Made by a program: the position numbers and the translations under genes. Source: Sphingomonas canadensis (GTDB taxonomy: Bacteria; Pseudomonadota; Alphaproteobacteria; Sphingomonadales; Sphingomonadaceae). Taken from it: DNA of 64,000 nt. This document shows positions 43,628 through 51,703 of this stretch, piece by piece (the first letter of the stretch is position 1; every line of letters starts with the position of its first letter). The stretch lies in NCBI RefSeq assembly GCF_026013525.1, contig NZ_JAPDRA010000002.1, forward strand, positions 434,001 through 498,000, written 5' to 3'. Below the pieces are notes generated by a model, which had not been told where the DNA came from, did not search any database, and saw only the letters and a program-made list of their open reading frames with translations.

Positions 43628-44551
43628 ATGGCCGAAAACACGACCAATTCCGTCCGCACCGGGCTGGTGCAGGGCATCGCGGCCTATGCGATGTGGGGGC
43701 TGCTGCCGATCTATTTTGCGGCGCTCCACGGGGTGGGTTCCGTGGAGGTGGTGGCGCACCGGATCGTGTGGTCGGTGCTGTTCCTGCTGGTGCTGGTCAT
43801 GGCGCTGGGGCGGCTGGCGCGGCTGGGCAGCGCGATCGCCAATCCCCGGCTGGTGGCGATGCTCGCGCTCAGCGCAGCGCTGATCTCCGTCAACTGGCTG
43901 ATCTATATCTGGGCGGTCCAGAACCACCATGTGCTGGCGGGCAGCCTGGGCTATTTCCTCAATCCGCTGGTCAACGTGCTCCTCGGCATGGCCGTGCTGG
44001 GCGAGCGGCTGAACCGGGCGCAGACGGTGGCGGTGCTGCTGGCCGCGTCGGGCGTGGCGGTGCTCGCCGCCAGTGCGGGCGGCGGCCTGTGGATCAGCCT
44101 GTCGCTGGCGTTGAGCTTCGGTTTCTATGGCCTGGTGCGCAAGCTTGCCCCGGTAGATTCGCTGGGGGGGCTTACGATCGAGACCGCGTGGCTCGCGCCG
44201 TTCGCCGCGCTCTATCTGGTGCTGCATCCGGCAGGCGCTTTCGGCACCACGGCTTCTCTGTCGCTGCTGCTGTCGCTGGCGGGCGTGTTTACCGCGACGC
44301 CGCTGCTGCTGTTCGCCGGGGCCGCCCGGCGGCTGCCGCTTTCGACGCTGGGGCTGGTCCAGTATCTGACGCCCACCGCGCAGTTCGTGCTGGCGGTCAC
44401 CTTCTTCGGCGAAGCGCTGACCACCGCGCACCTGATCTGCTTCGCGCTGATCTGGGCGGGGCTGGCGGTCTATGCGATCGATGGCGGGCTCGGGTCTGTC
44501 CGCCTTTGGCGGAATCGGCCCCGGCCCGCTCCCCCGCCCGGCCACCCATAG
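43628..44551 (+). CDS. EamA/RarD family transporter
   Basis: A 307-residue ten-helix permease of the RarD type: GLVQGIAAYAMWGLLPIYFAAL, VVAHRIVWSVLFL, VNWLIYIWAVQNHHVLAGSLGYFLNPLVNVLLG, and LGLVQYLTPTAQFVLAVTFFGEAL. RarD proteins are drug/metabolite exporters with poorly known substrates. The last dozen codons (RPAPPPGHP) lie in the left arm of a large inverted repeat, so the C-terminal tail is repeat-derived. Confidence 0.88.
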   Translation: MAENTTNSVRTGLVQGIAAYAMWGLLPIYFAALHGVGSVEVVAHRIVWSVLFLLVLVMALGRLARLGSAIANPRLVAMLALSAALISVNWLIYIWAVQNHHVLAGSLGYFLNPLVNVLLGMAVLGERLNRAQTVAVLLAASGVAVLAASAGGGLWISLSLALSFGFYGLVRKLAPVDSLGGLTIETAWLAPFAALYLVLHPAGAFGTTASLSLLLSLAGVFTATPLLLFAGAARRLPLSTLGLVQYLTPTAQFVLAVTFFGEALTTAHLICFALIWAGLAVYAIDGGLGSVRLWRNRPRPAPPPGHP

Positions 44552-44613
44552 AATAAACTGGCGTTGGGTGGCCGGGCGGGGGAGCGGGCTGGTGCCGCCT
44601 GAACAGGACAGAC
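44494..44613. repeat. Large inverted repeat at the rarD end
   Basis: The core is 25 bp of perfect pairing (44524-44548 with 44565-44589) around a 16-base AT-rich loop. Weaker outer pairing continues to GTCTGTCC (44494-44501) and its complement (44606-44613), giving a 120-base element. It may terminate rarD, but its size suggests a mobile or REP-like repeat. Confidence 0.85.
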
Positions 44614-44721
44614 TCTTGGCGCGGCGGCGGCGGGGCTTGCGGCGGCCGAGTGACGTATGGCTTTGAGCCGCGGGCGCTTTGGCGTAAGCGGCGCGCACGT
44701 TAACATCCGTCTGGACAGGAA

Positions 44722-46446
44722 ATGACCCTCTACGCACGTTTCTCCGCACATCTCGACGCCGCGCTCGACGCCCTGTTGGCGGCGGGCGATCTGCCGGCGG
44801 GGCTGGAGCGACGCAACGTGACGGTCGAGCCGCCGCGCGACGCGAGCCATGGCGATCTGGCGACCAACGCGGCGATGGTGCTGGCCAAGCCGGCGGGCAC
44901 CAATCCGCGCGCATTGGCGGAAAAGATCGCCGCCGAGCTGGAGAAGCTGGACGAGGTCGCGTCGGTCGCGATCGCGGGGCCGGGCTTCATCAACCTGAGC
45001 GTCGCCGAGGATAGCTGGCGCGAGGAGCTGCGCGCGATCACCACCGCGGGCGCCGATTACGGCCGCTCCGACGCGGGCGCGGGCGTGACCGTAAATGTCG
45101 AATATGTCTCGGCAAATCCGACGGGGCCGATGCACATGGGGCATTGTCGCGGCGCCGTGGTGGGCGATGCGCTGGCCAGCCTGCTGGAGTTCGTGGGCCA
45201 CAAGGTGATCCGCGAATATTATGTCAACGACGCGGGCGGGCAGGTGGACGTGCTCGCCCGATCGGCGCACCTGCGCTACCGCGAGGCGCTGGGCGAGGAG
45301 ATCGGCGAAATCCCCGAGGGGCTCTACCCCGGCGACTATCTGAAGCCGGTCGGCGAAAAGCTCGCCGCGGAACATGCCGACGCCTATGTTGGTGAACCGG
45401 AGCAGGTGTGGCTCGCGCTTTTCCGCAAGGAAGCGGTCGCCGCGATGCTGGAGATGATCAAGGCGGACCTGGCGCTGCTCGGCATCCACCACGACCTCTT
45501 CTCGTCCGAGGCGGAGCTTCAGGCCGCGGGCAAGCCGGCCGAGGCCGAGGCGTGGCTGCGCGCGCACGACCTGGTCTATGACGGCATGCTGGAAGCCCCC
45601 AAGGGCGAGACGCCCGAGGATTGGGAGCCGGTGGAGCTGCCGCTGTTCCGCTCGACCCGCTTCGGCGACGACCAGGACCGGCCGATCAAGAAGTCCGACG
45701 GAAGCTGGACCTATTTCGGCGCCGACCTGGCCTATCACTTCCAGAAGGCGCAGGCGGCCGACCAGCTCATCGACATCTGGGGCGCGGACCATGCCGGCAC
45801 GGTGAAGCGCATCGTCGCCGCGGTGCAGGCGCTGACCGGCGGCAAGACCCGGTTCGACGTCAAGCTGGTCCAGATGGTGCGCCTGCTGCGCGCGGGCGAG
45901 CCGGTGAAGATGTCCAAGCGCTCGGGCAATTTCGTCACGCTGGCCGATGTCGTGAACGAGGTGGGCAAGGACGTGGTGCGCTTCACCATGCTCACGCGCC
46001 GCGCCGACGCGCAGATGGACTTCGACTTCGCCAAGGTGGTGGAGGCGTCGAAGGACAACCCGGTCTTCTACGTCCAGTACGCCAATGCGCGAGTCGCTTC
46101 GGTGCATCGCAAGGCGGCGGAGGCGGGGATTCTCTGCGGCGAGGCCGACCTGTCTCTGCTTGACACACGCGAGCTTCAGGTCGCCAAGCTGGCGGCACAG
46201 TTCCCGCGCATGGTCGAGGCCGCCGCGGCCGCGCGCGAACCGCACCGGATTGCCTTTTATCTCTATGACTTGTCGGCCGAATTCCATGCGCTGTATAATC
46301 TGGGCAACGACGATCCGGCGCGCAGATTCCTGATCCCGGATCAGGTAAGGTTAACATGCGCGCGCCTTTATTTGGCGCAGGCGATCGGGCAAATTGTACG
46401 GAATGGTCTTGGCATCATGGGGGTCGATGCCGTTTCGGAGATGTAG
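44722..46446 (+). CDS. argS: Arginyl-tRNA synthetase
   Basis: A 574-residue class I aminoacyl-tRNA synthetase. The HIGH motif appears as HMGH at 138-141 (ANPTGPMHMGH), KMSKR at 396-400, and the Arg-specific C-terminal helical anticodon domain ends GIMGVDAV. Cytoplasmic, essential. It is followed after 5 bases by the SPOR gene, in the order argS - SPOR - nagZ usual for alphaproteobacteria. Confidence 0.96.
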   Translation: MTLYARFSAHLDAALDALLAAGDLPAGLERRNVTVEPPRDASHGDLATNAAMVLAKPAGTNPRALAEKIAAELEKLDEVASVAIAGPGFINLSVAEDSWREELRAITTAGADYGRSDAGAGVTVNVEYVSANPTGPMHMGHCRGAVVGDALASLLEFVGHKVIREYYVNDAGGQVDVLARSAHLRYREALGEEIGEIPEGLYPGDYLKPVGEKLAAEHADAYVGEPEQVWLALFRKEAVAAMLEMIKADLALLGIHHDLFSSEAELQAAGKPAEAEAWLRAHDLVYDGMLEAPKGETPEDWEPVELPLFRSTRFGDDQDRPIKKSDGSWTYFGADLAYHFQKAQAADQLIDIWGADHAGTVKRIVAAVQALTGGKTRFDVKLVQMVRLLRAGEPVKMSKRSGNFVTLADVVNEVGKDVVRFTMLTRRADAQMDFDFAKVVEASKDNPVFYVQYANARVASVHRKAAEAGILCGEADLSLLDTRELQVAKLAAQFPRMVEAAAAAREPHRIAFYLYDLSAEFHALYNLGNDDPARRFLIPDQVRLTCARLYLAQAIGQIVRNGLGIMGVDAVSEM

Positions 46447-46451
46447 TTAAG

Positions 46452-47141
46452 ATGGGTATGCGTGCTGGGGAGGGCTTCGGCGATGACGATCGCCTCCCGT
46501 GGCTGGAAACCGTCGAAGAGGATTATCGCGAAGGCCCCTCGATCTGGCGGATACTGTTGCTGATCTTCATCGGCGTCGCCGTGCTGGCGGTCGTCGTCTT
46601 CGGCATCTGGATCTATCAGCGGCAGCAGGCGATGCAGGGCAACGGCGCGCTGATCGCCGCGCCCGAGGGCGACTATAAGGTCAAGCCCGACGAACCCGGC
46701 GGCCTGAACGTGGAGGGCGAAGGCACCGCCGTCTATGGCGCCAGCCAGGGCGAATCCGGCAACGTAGCGGTAAACATGGGCGCCAGGCCCGAGGAGCCGG
46801 TGACGGGCAAGACCGTGCCCGCGGCCCAGCCCTCGCCGGGCGGCGGCACCATGGCCGTGCCCGACGCCACCAAGAAGCTGGAGGCCAAGCTGCCCCCCGG
46901 CGGATCGGGCGCGCTGATGCAGCTCGGCGCCTTTCCGGACGAAGCCGGGGCCGAGGCGGCCTGGGCGCGGCTGACGCGCAAGTTCCCGGTGCTGGCGCCG
47001 CTGGGCAAGGCGGTGGAACGCGGTACGGCGGGCAGCGCGACCGTGTATCGCCTGCGCGTCAACGCGGGCAGCAACGCGCAGGCCAAGGACATCTGCGCCA
47101 GGCTGATCGCCGCGGGCGAGAACTGTTACGTCGCGAACTGA
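46452..47141 (+). CDS. SPOR-domain membrane protein
   Basis: A 229-residue bitopic protein: an acidic cytoplasmic start, PSIWRILLLIFIGVAVLAVVVFGIWIY as membrane helix (about 33-58), a Gly/Pro linker, and a C-terminal SPOR domain (SGALMQLGAFPDEAGAEAAWARLTRKFP, VYRLRVNAG, CARLIAAGENCYV). Cell-division localisation via denuded peptidoglycan is expected. The ATG at 46452 was taken because it fits the topology; the frame is open upstream inside argS. Confidence 0.85.
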   Translation: MGMRAGEGFGDDDRLPWLETVEEDYREGPSIWRILLLIFIGVAVLAVVVFGIWIYQRQQAMQGNGALIAAPEGDYKVKPDEPGGLNVEGEGTAVYGASQGESGNVAVNMGARPEEPVTGKTVPAAQPSPGGGTMAVPDATKKLEAKLPPGGSGALMQLGAFPDEAGAEAAWARLTRKFPVLAPLGKAVERGTAGSATVYRLRVNAGSNAQAKDICARLIAAGENCYVAN

Positions 47142-47194
47142 TCCGCGCGCGGGGGTGATTCCCCGCGCGGCGAATTGGCGATAAGGGCGGAGTC

Positions 47195-48202
47195 ATGAAG
47201 CCCGTCATCTTCGGCATCGCCGGCCTGTCGCTATCGCCCGATGAGGTTGCCTTTTTCCGGGAGGCCCAGCCGCTGGGCTTCATCCTGTTCAAGCGCAACT
47301 GCGAGAGCCGCGCGCAGATGCGGGCGCTGACCGACAGCCTGCGCGATCTGACCGGCCGCGCCGACGTGCCGGTGCTGATCGACCAGGAGGGCGGGCGCGT
47401 GGCGCGGATGCGGGCGCCCGAATGGCCCGAATTCCCGGCCCCGGCGGTGTTCGACCGGCTGTATGACGTGGCGCCCATCTCGGCGATCGAGGCGGCGCGG
47501 GCGAACGCGCATGCGCTGGCGCTGATGCTGGCCGAGGTGGGCGTGAACGTGGACGCGCTGCCGCTGCTCGACGTGCTGCGGCCCGAGACGAGCAGCGTGA
47601 TCGGCGATCGCGCGCTGGGCAGCGAGCCGATGCGCGTCGCCGCGCTGGGCCGCGCGGTGATCGAGGGGCTGCGGCGCGGCGGCGTGGTGGGCATCGTCAA
47701 GCACATGCCCGGCCATGGGCGGGGCAGGGTGGACAGCCACCTGGAGCTGCCGCACGTCGATGCTCCCGCGGAGGCGCTGGAGACCGATATCGCGCCCTTC
47801 GCCGCGCTGAACGACGCGCCGATGGGCATGACCTGTCATGTGGTGTTCGACGCATGGGACCGCGAGCGCCCCGCGACGCTTTCGCCGCGGGTGATCCGCG
47901 AGATCATCCGCGGGCGGATCGGCTTCGACGGGCTGCTGATGACCGACGACATCGACATGAAGGCGCTGAGCGGCACCGCGGGCGAGAAGGCCGCCGCCGC
48001 GATTGCCGCCGGGTGCGACGTGGCGCTCGATTGCTGGGCGCGGATGGACGAGATGGAGGAAATCGCCGGCCGCCTGGGCGACGCGCCGCCCGAGACGCTG
48101 GCGCGCCTGGAACGCGCGATGGCGACGGTGGCGGCCGGGCCGGACGCCGGCGCCTTCGCCGATCTGGTCGCCAAGCGGGATGCGCTGCTGGCGGTGGGGT
48201 GA
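47195..48202 (+). CDS. nagZ: Beta-N-acetylhexosaminidase NagZ
   Basis: A 335-residue GH3 enzyme of cytoplasmic peptidoglycan recycling: GFILFKRNCESRAQ, IDQEGGRVARMR, the catalytic His loop KHMPGHGRGRVDSH (K169 onward) and the nucleophile region LLMTDDIDMKAL. GGGCGGAG precedes the ATG. It removes GlcNAc from anhydro-muropeptides. It precedes scpA, as in related genomes. Confidence 0.94.
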   Translation: MKPVIFGIAGLSLSPDEVAFFREAQPLGFILFKRNCESRAQMRALTDSLRDLTGRADVPVLIDQEGGRVARMRAPEWPEFPAPAVFDRLYDVAPISAIEAARANAHALALMLAEVGVNVDALPLLDVLRPETSSVIGDRALGSEPMRVAALGRAVIEGLRRGGVVGIVKHMPGHGRGRVDSHLELPHVDAPAEALETDIAPFAALNDAPMGMTCHVVFDAWDRERPATLSPRVIREIIRGRIGFDGLLMTDDIDMKALSGTAGEKAAAAIAAGCDVALDCWARMDEMEEIAGRLGDAPPETLARLERAMATVAAGPDAGAFADLVAKRDALLAVG

Positions 48203-48213
48203 GCCCGCGCCAT

Positions 48214-48411
48214 CCTCCCCGCCGGGGGGAGGGGACCGCGGAACGCGGTAGCGGGGGAGGACGCCGGAACGTGGCGGCGGAGTTGGCGCGGCGAGGTGCA
48301 ACGGCGCTTCGCGCCGCCCCTCCAACACCGCCTCCGGCGGCGGTCCCCCTCCCTGAGACAAGCTCGGGGAGGAATTGCGGCGCCCCCATCCTCCCCCTGG
48401 CGGGGGAGGAT
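48214..48411. repeat. Cluster of intergenic palindromes between nagZ and scpA
   Basis: The 264-base gap contains CCTCCCCGCC...GGGGGAGG (from 48214, about 45 bases) and a related copy in the opposite orientation (about 48312-48375, read on the minus strand as CCTCCCCGAG...GGAGGGG with a GACCGCC core). A separate perfect 10-bp hairpin lies at 48388-48411 (ATCCTCCCCC, loop TGGC). Nothing in the gap looks like a gene. Confidence 0.65.
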
Positions 48412-48466
48412 TTGGGAGAAATCGCGGGAGTAGCCTTACCCTCTCCGCGCTGCTTTAATCGCGGGC

Positions 48467-49201
48467 ATGGATTCGGAGGCGCCCGCAACGCTGACCATCG
48501 ATGTCGACGGCTGGGAAGGGCCGCTCGACCTACTGCTGGCGCTTGCGCGATCGCAGAAGGTAGATCTGCGGCAGATCTCGATCCTGGAGCTCGTCGAGCA
48601 ATATCTGCGCTTCATCAACGATGCGCGCGAGCTGAAGCTGGAGATCGCGGCCGACTATCTCGTGATGGCGGCGTGGCTGGCCTATCTGAAGTCCGCGCTG
48701 CTGCTGCCGCGCGATCCGGAGGTGGAGCCGAGCCCGGAGGAGCTGGCGCTGCGGCTGCAACTGCGGCTGGAGCGGCTGAACGCGATGCGCGAGGCGGGCG
48801 CCCGGCTGCTGGCGCGCGACCGGGTGGGGCGCGACGTCTTCCCGCGCGGCGTGCCGGAGGGGCTGCGCGTGCTGCGCAAGGCGCGGTGGGAGGCGGAGAT
48901 CTATGACCTGATCGCCGCCTATGGCCGGATCAACGCGCGCACCCGGCCGGTGATGCACGTCGTCGCCGTGCGCAACGTGATGACGCTGGACGAGGCGATC
49001 GAGCGCGTATCGGAGCTGATCGGCGCGCGGATCGACTGGAGCACGATCGAGAGCTTCCTGCCCGACGACGCGAGCGGCGGCTATCGCAAGTCGGCGCTGG
49101 CTTCGTCCTTCGTCGCCGCGCTGGAGCTGGCGCGGCAGGGGCGGGTGGAGCTGAAGCAGAAGTCGCCCTTCGCGCCGCTTTACCTTAAGGGACGGGCATG
49201 A
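48467..49201 (+). CDS. scpA: Segregation and condensation protein A
   Basis: A 244-residue kleisin: VDGWEGPLDLLLALARSQKVDLRQISILELVEQYL, the N-terminal SMC-binding part, a middle helical region with VMAAWLAYLKSALLLP, and a C-terminal winged helix (FVAALELARQGRVELKQKSPFAPLYL). It joins SMC with ScpB into a condensin. Start ATG 48467; scpB overlaps its end by 4 bases. Confidence 0.93.
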   Translation: MDSEAPATLTIDVDGWEGPLDLLLALARSQKVDLRQISILELVEQYLRFINDARELKLEIAADYLVMAAWLAYLKSALLLPRDPEVEPSPEELALRLQLRLERLNAMREAGARLLARDRVGRDVFPRGVPEGLRVLRKARWEAEIYDLIAAYGRINARTRPVMHVVAVRNVMTLDEAIERVSELIGARIDWSTIESFLPDDASGGYRKSALASSFVAALELARQGRVELKQKSPFAPLYLKGRA

Positions 49202-49821
49202 ACGGGGCGGGGGCGGCGCCGGATGTGATCGAGCGCGCGGTGGAAGCCGTGCTGTTCGCGTCCGAAGCGCCGATGAACATCGACGAGATCCGCGCGCATG
49301 TGGGCGCCGAGGCCGACGTGCGCGGCGCGCTGAAGGCGCTGGAGGAGGCCTATGCCGGGCGCGGCATCGAGCTGGTGCGGCGCGGCGACCGCTGGCATTT
49401 CCAGACGGCCGCCGATCTGGCGCACCTGCTGCGCCGCGATCGCGAGGAGAGCCGCAAGCTGAGCCGCGCGGGCATCGAGACGCTGGCGATCATCGCCTAT
49501 CACGAGCCCGTCACCCGCGCCGAGATCGAGTCGATTCGCGGCGTGCAGATCAGCAAGGGCACCATCGACGTGCTGATGGAGGCCGGCTGGGTGCGCCCGG
49601 CGGGGCGGCGCGAGGTGCCCGGGCGGCCGCTGCTCTATGCCACCACGGCGGGTTTCCTGACGCATTTCGGGCTCTCCAGCCGCCGCGACCTGCCCGGGAT
49701 CGACGACCTGAAGGCCGCGGGGCTGCTGGACCCGGTCGATCTGGCGCTGGAGCAGGCCGGATTGGGCGAAAGCGACGAAAGCGACTCAGCCGAGGTGGAA
49801 ACTGCAACGGAAGAGGACTAG
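49198..49821 (+). CDS. scpB: Segregation and condensation protein B
   Basis: A 207-residue double winged-helix protein: VIERAVEAVLFASEAPM, WHFQTAADLAHLL, LAIIAYHEPVTRAEIESIRGV and GRPLLYATTAGFLTHFGL. A dimer that binds the ScpA middle region. The acidic tail is typical. ATGA overlap with scpA. Confidence 0.94.
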   Translation: MNGAGAAPDVIERAVEAVLFASEAPMNIDEIRAHVGAEADVRGALKALEEAYAGRGIELVRRGDRWHFQTAADLAHLLRRDREESRKLSRAGIETLAIIAYHEPVTRAEIESIRGVQISKGTIDVLMEAGWVRPAGRREVPGRPLLYATTAGFLTHFGLSSRRDLPGIDDLKAAGLLDPVDLALEQAGLGESDESDSAEVETATEED

Positions 49822-49848
49822 ATAGCCCGTGAACCGAGGAGATTTTTC

Positions 49849-50079
49849 ATGGGTGGCTTGAGCATCTGGCACTGGCTGATCGTCGGCGTGCTGGTGATAT
49901 TGCTGTTCGGCGGCAATCGTTTCTCCAGCATGATGGGAGACGTGGCGAAGGGCATCAAGCAGTTCAAGAAGGGCATGGCCGACGACGAGGACGAAAAGCC
50001 CGCCGCGCGCATCGAGGGCAAGGCCGCGCCCGATCCCGCCGCGAAGCGCGAGGCCGAGCCGGTCCGCGAAGAGCGCTGA
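49849..50079 (+). CDS. tatA: Sec-independent translocase TatA
   Basis: A 76-residue TatA: a short membrane helix ([22 protein letters not shown]), an amphipathic helix ([18 protein letters not shown]) and an acidic, charged tail. It forms the pore-like oligomers of the Tat system that exports folded proteins. It is 27 bases from scpB, with AGGAG before the ATG. Confidence 0.93.
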   Translation: MGGLSIWHWLIVGVLVILLFGGNRFSSMMGDVAKGIKQFKKGMADDEDEKPAARIEGKAAPDPAAKREAEPVREER

Positions 50080-50138
50080 TTTCCGTTCCCCGTCGTCCGC
50101 GCCCCCAAGGTGCGGCGCGGCACCAAGGCTGACCGCGA

Positions 50139-50552
50139 ATGTTCGATGTAGCGCCGACCGAGCTGTTGTTGGTGGGCGTCGTCGCGCTGCTGATCATCGG
50201 CCCCAAGGACCTGCCCAGGGCGATGCGCCTGGTAGGCAAATGGGTGGGCCGTGCTCGCGGCGTGGCGCGCCAGTTCCGCAGCGGATTCGATTCGATGGTG
50301 CGCGAGGCGGAGCTGCAGGAGCTGGAGAAGCAATGGGCGGCGGAGAATGCGCGGATCATGCGCGAACATCCGCCCGAGGCGCTGCCCGCCCCTGAGGCGG
50401 AGCCCGCCCCGGCGATGACCGCGATGCCCGAGATCCGGCCCGATCCGGAGCCCGCCGCGCCGGAAGCGGAGGTGGAGGCTACGCCCGCTCCGGCCCCGGC
50501 GGCGAAGAAGCCGCGCAAGCCCCGCGCCCCGCGCAAGGCGGCGGCCGAATGA
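50139..50552 (+). CDS. tatB: Sec-independent translocase TatB
   Basis: A 137-residue TatB: MFDVAPTELLLVGVVALLIIGPKDLPRAMRLVGKWVGRAR, then a long amphipathic helix and a Pro/Ala/Glu tail ending in basic repeats. With TatC it forms the signal-peptide receptor. Its stop overlaps the tatC start (ATGA). Confidence 0.94.
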   Translation: MFDVAPTELLLVGVVALLIIGPKDLPRAMRLVGKWVGRARGVARQFRSGFDSMVREAELQELEKQWAAENARIMREHPPEALPAPEAEPAPAMTAMPEIRPDPEPAAPEAEVEATPAPAPAAKKPRKPRAPRKAAAE

Positions 50553-51316
50553 GGGACATCGACGATACCCAGGCACCGCTGCTCGACCATCTGATCGAGC
50601 TGCGCCGCCGCCTGCTGTGGTCGCTCGCGGCGCTGATCGCGGCTTTTGCCGGCTGCCTCTATTTCGCGCGCGGCATCCTGGCCATCCTGGTCGCGCCGCT
50701 GCTGAAGGCGGGGCAGACCAAGATCATCAATACCGAAGTGTTCGGCGGCTTCGTCGTCGAGCTGAAGGTGGCGTTCTTCGCGGCGCTGATGATCGCCTTT
50801 CCGGTGATCGCCAACCAGCTCTGGCAGTTCGTGGCGCCGGGGCTGTACCGCAAGGAAAAGAAGGCGCTGCTGCCGTTCCTGATGATGACGCCGGTGCTGT
50901 TCATCGCGGGCGCTTCGATGGCATATTTCGTGGCGATCCCGGTGGCGCTCACCTTCCTGCTGGGGTTCCAGGGCGATCTGGGCGGGGTGGAGCAGCAGGC
51001 GTTGCCGGACGTGAGCAATTACCTGAAGTTCGTGATGCAGTTCATCTTCGGCTTCGGGCTTTCGTTCCTGCTGCCGGTGCTGCTGATGCTGCTCGAACAG
51101 GCGGGCATCGTCACCTTTGAGCAGCTCAGGGGCGCGTGGCGCTATGCGATCGTCGGCGCCTTCGCGATCGCGGCGGTGCTGACCCCGCCGGATGTCGGAT
51201 CGCAGCTCCTGCTCGCGGTGCCGCTCAGCCTGCTGTACTTCCTGGCGCTGGGCGCCATCTGGTTCACCCGCCGCCGGCGCGAACGCCAGGCGGCGGCTGA
51301 ATCCGGGGCGGCCTGA
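50549..51316 (+). CDS. tatC: Sec-independent translocase TatC
   Basis: A 255-residue six-helix membrane protein: APLLDHLIELRRRLLWSL, FWQF-like region LWQFVAPGLYRKEKKALLPFL, FGLSFLLPVLLMLLEQAGIV, and AVLTPPDVGSQLLLAVPLSLLYF. It recognises twin-arginine signals. Last gene of tatABC. Confidence 0.96.
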   Translation: MRDIDDTQAPLLDHLIELRRRLLWSLAALIAAFAGCLYFARGILAILVAPLLKAGQTKIINTEVFGGFVVELKVAFFAALMIAFPVIANQLWQFVAPGLYRKEKKALLPFLMMTPVLFIAGASMAYFVAIPVALTFLLGFQGDLGGVEQQALPDVSNYLKFVMQFIFGFGLSFLLPVLLMLLEQAGIVTFEQLRGAWRYAIVGAFAIAAVLTPPDVGSQLLLAVPLSLLYFLALGAIWFTRRRRERQAAAESGAA

Positions 51317-51319
51317 AGC

Positions 51320-51454
51320 CTATTTCGCGCCCTCGGCGGCGTCGGACACCGCATCGCCGGCCGAGCGCACGTCCTTGCCGACGCCCGAGATGGTGTTGCA
51401 GCCCGCCAGCATCAGCGTGCCTGCCAGCATGGCGATGCCGAGATATTTGCGCAT
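51320..51454 (-). CDS. Entericidin-like small lipoprotein
   Basis: A 44-residue lipoprotein of the entericidin A/B family: MRKYLGIAMLAGTLMLAGC (lipobox LAGC) and NTISGVGKDVRSAGDAVSDAA, the short amphipathic helix of the family. GGAGG is 7 bases before the ATG. E. coli EcnAB is a stress-linked pair; here a single gene stands next to the stress-response locus and ends 3 bases from the tatC stop on the opposite strand. See the GGAAC-N17-CATT site upstream. Confidence 0.88.
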   Translation of the reverse strand: MRKYLGIAMLAGTLMLAGCNTISGVGKDVRSAGDAVSDAAEGAK

Positions 51455-51484
51455 GATCGAACCTCCATTGGAAACCTGCGCATC

Positions 51485-51510
51485 AATGCGCGGGGGCGCG
51501 GCTTCGTTCC
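51485..51510 (-). promoter_or_regulatory. Candidate sigma-EcfG promoter of the entericidin gene
   Basis: On the minus strand GGAAC (51510-51506), a 17-base spacer and CATT (51488-51485), close to the EcfG consensus GGAAC-N16/17-CGTT with one changed base. The -10 lies 30 bases before the ATG. Inference from motif only. Confidence 0.4.
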
Positions 51511-51552
51511 GCGCGGAGGTTCGGTGAAAAAGCGTTTCGCTGGAAAATGTTA

Positions 51553-51600
51553 GGCCCGGAAGCGTCTCCGGGGGGGGGGGAGGGTTGACGCTTCCGGGCC
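51553..51600 (-). terminator. Hairpin with G-run loop after phyP
   Basis: A perfect 14-bp stem (51553-51566 with 51587-51600). The 20-base loop contains 11 consecutive G on the plus strand. On the minus strand TAACATTTT follows, so it could terminate the phyP transcript. Confidence 0.6.
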
Positions 51601-51703
51601 CATGTCTTGGATAGCGAGAGCGGGGGGGCAAAAGGTCACTATCCGAAGAACAGAACGATCCTTGCGGACACCGGTTCCCGGCCGCGCAAATTTTTTTCGT
51701 ACC

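Noticed and set aside
42365..44914. 849-codon minus-strand frame
   Set aside because: Opposite the dGTPase and RarD genes; repeated Arg/Gln/Gly composition and no recognisable domain.
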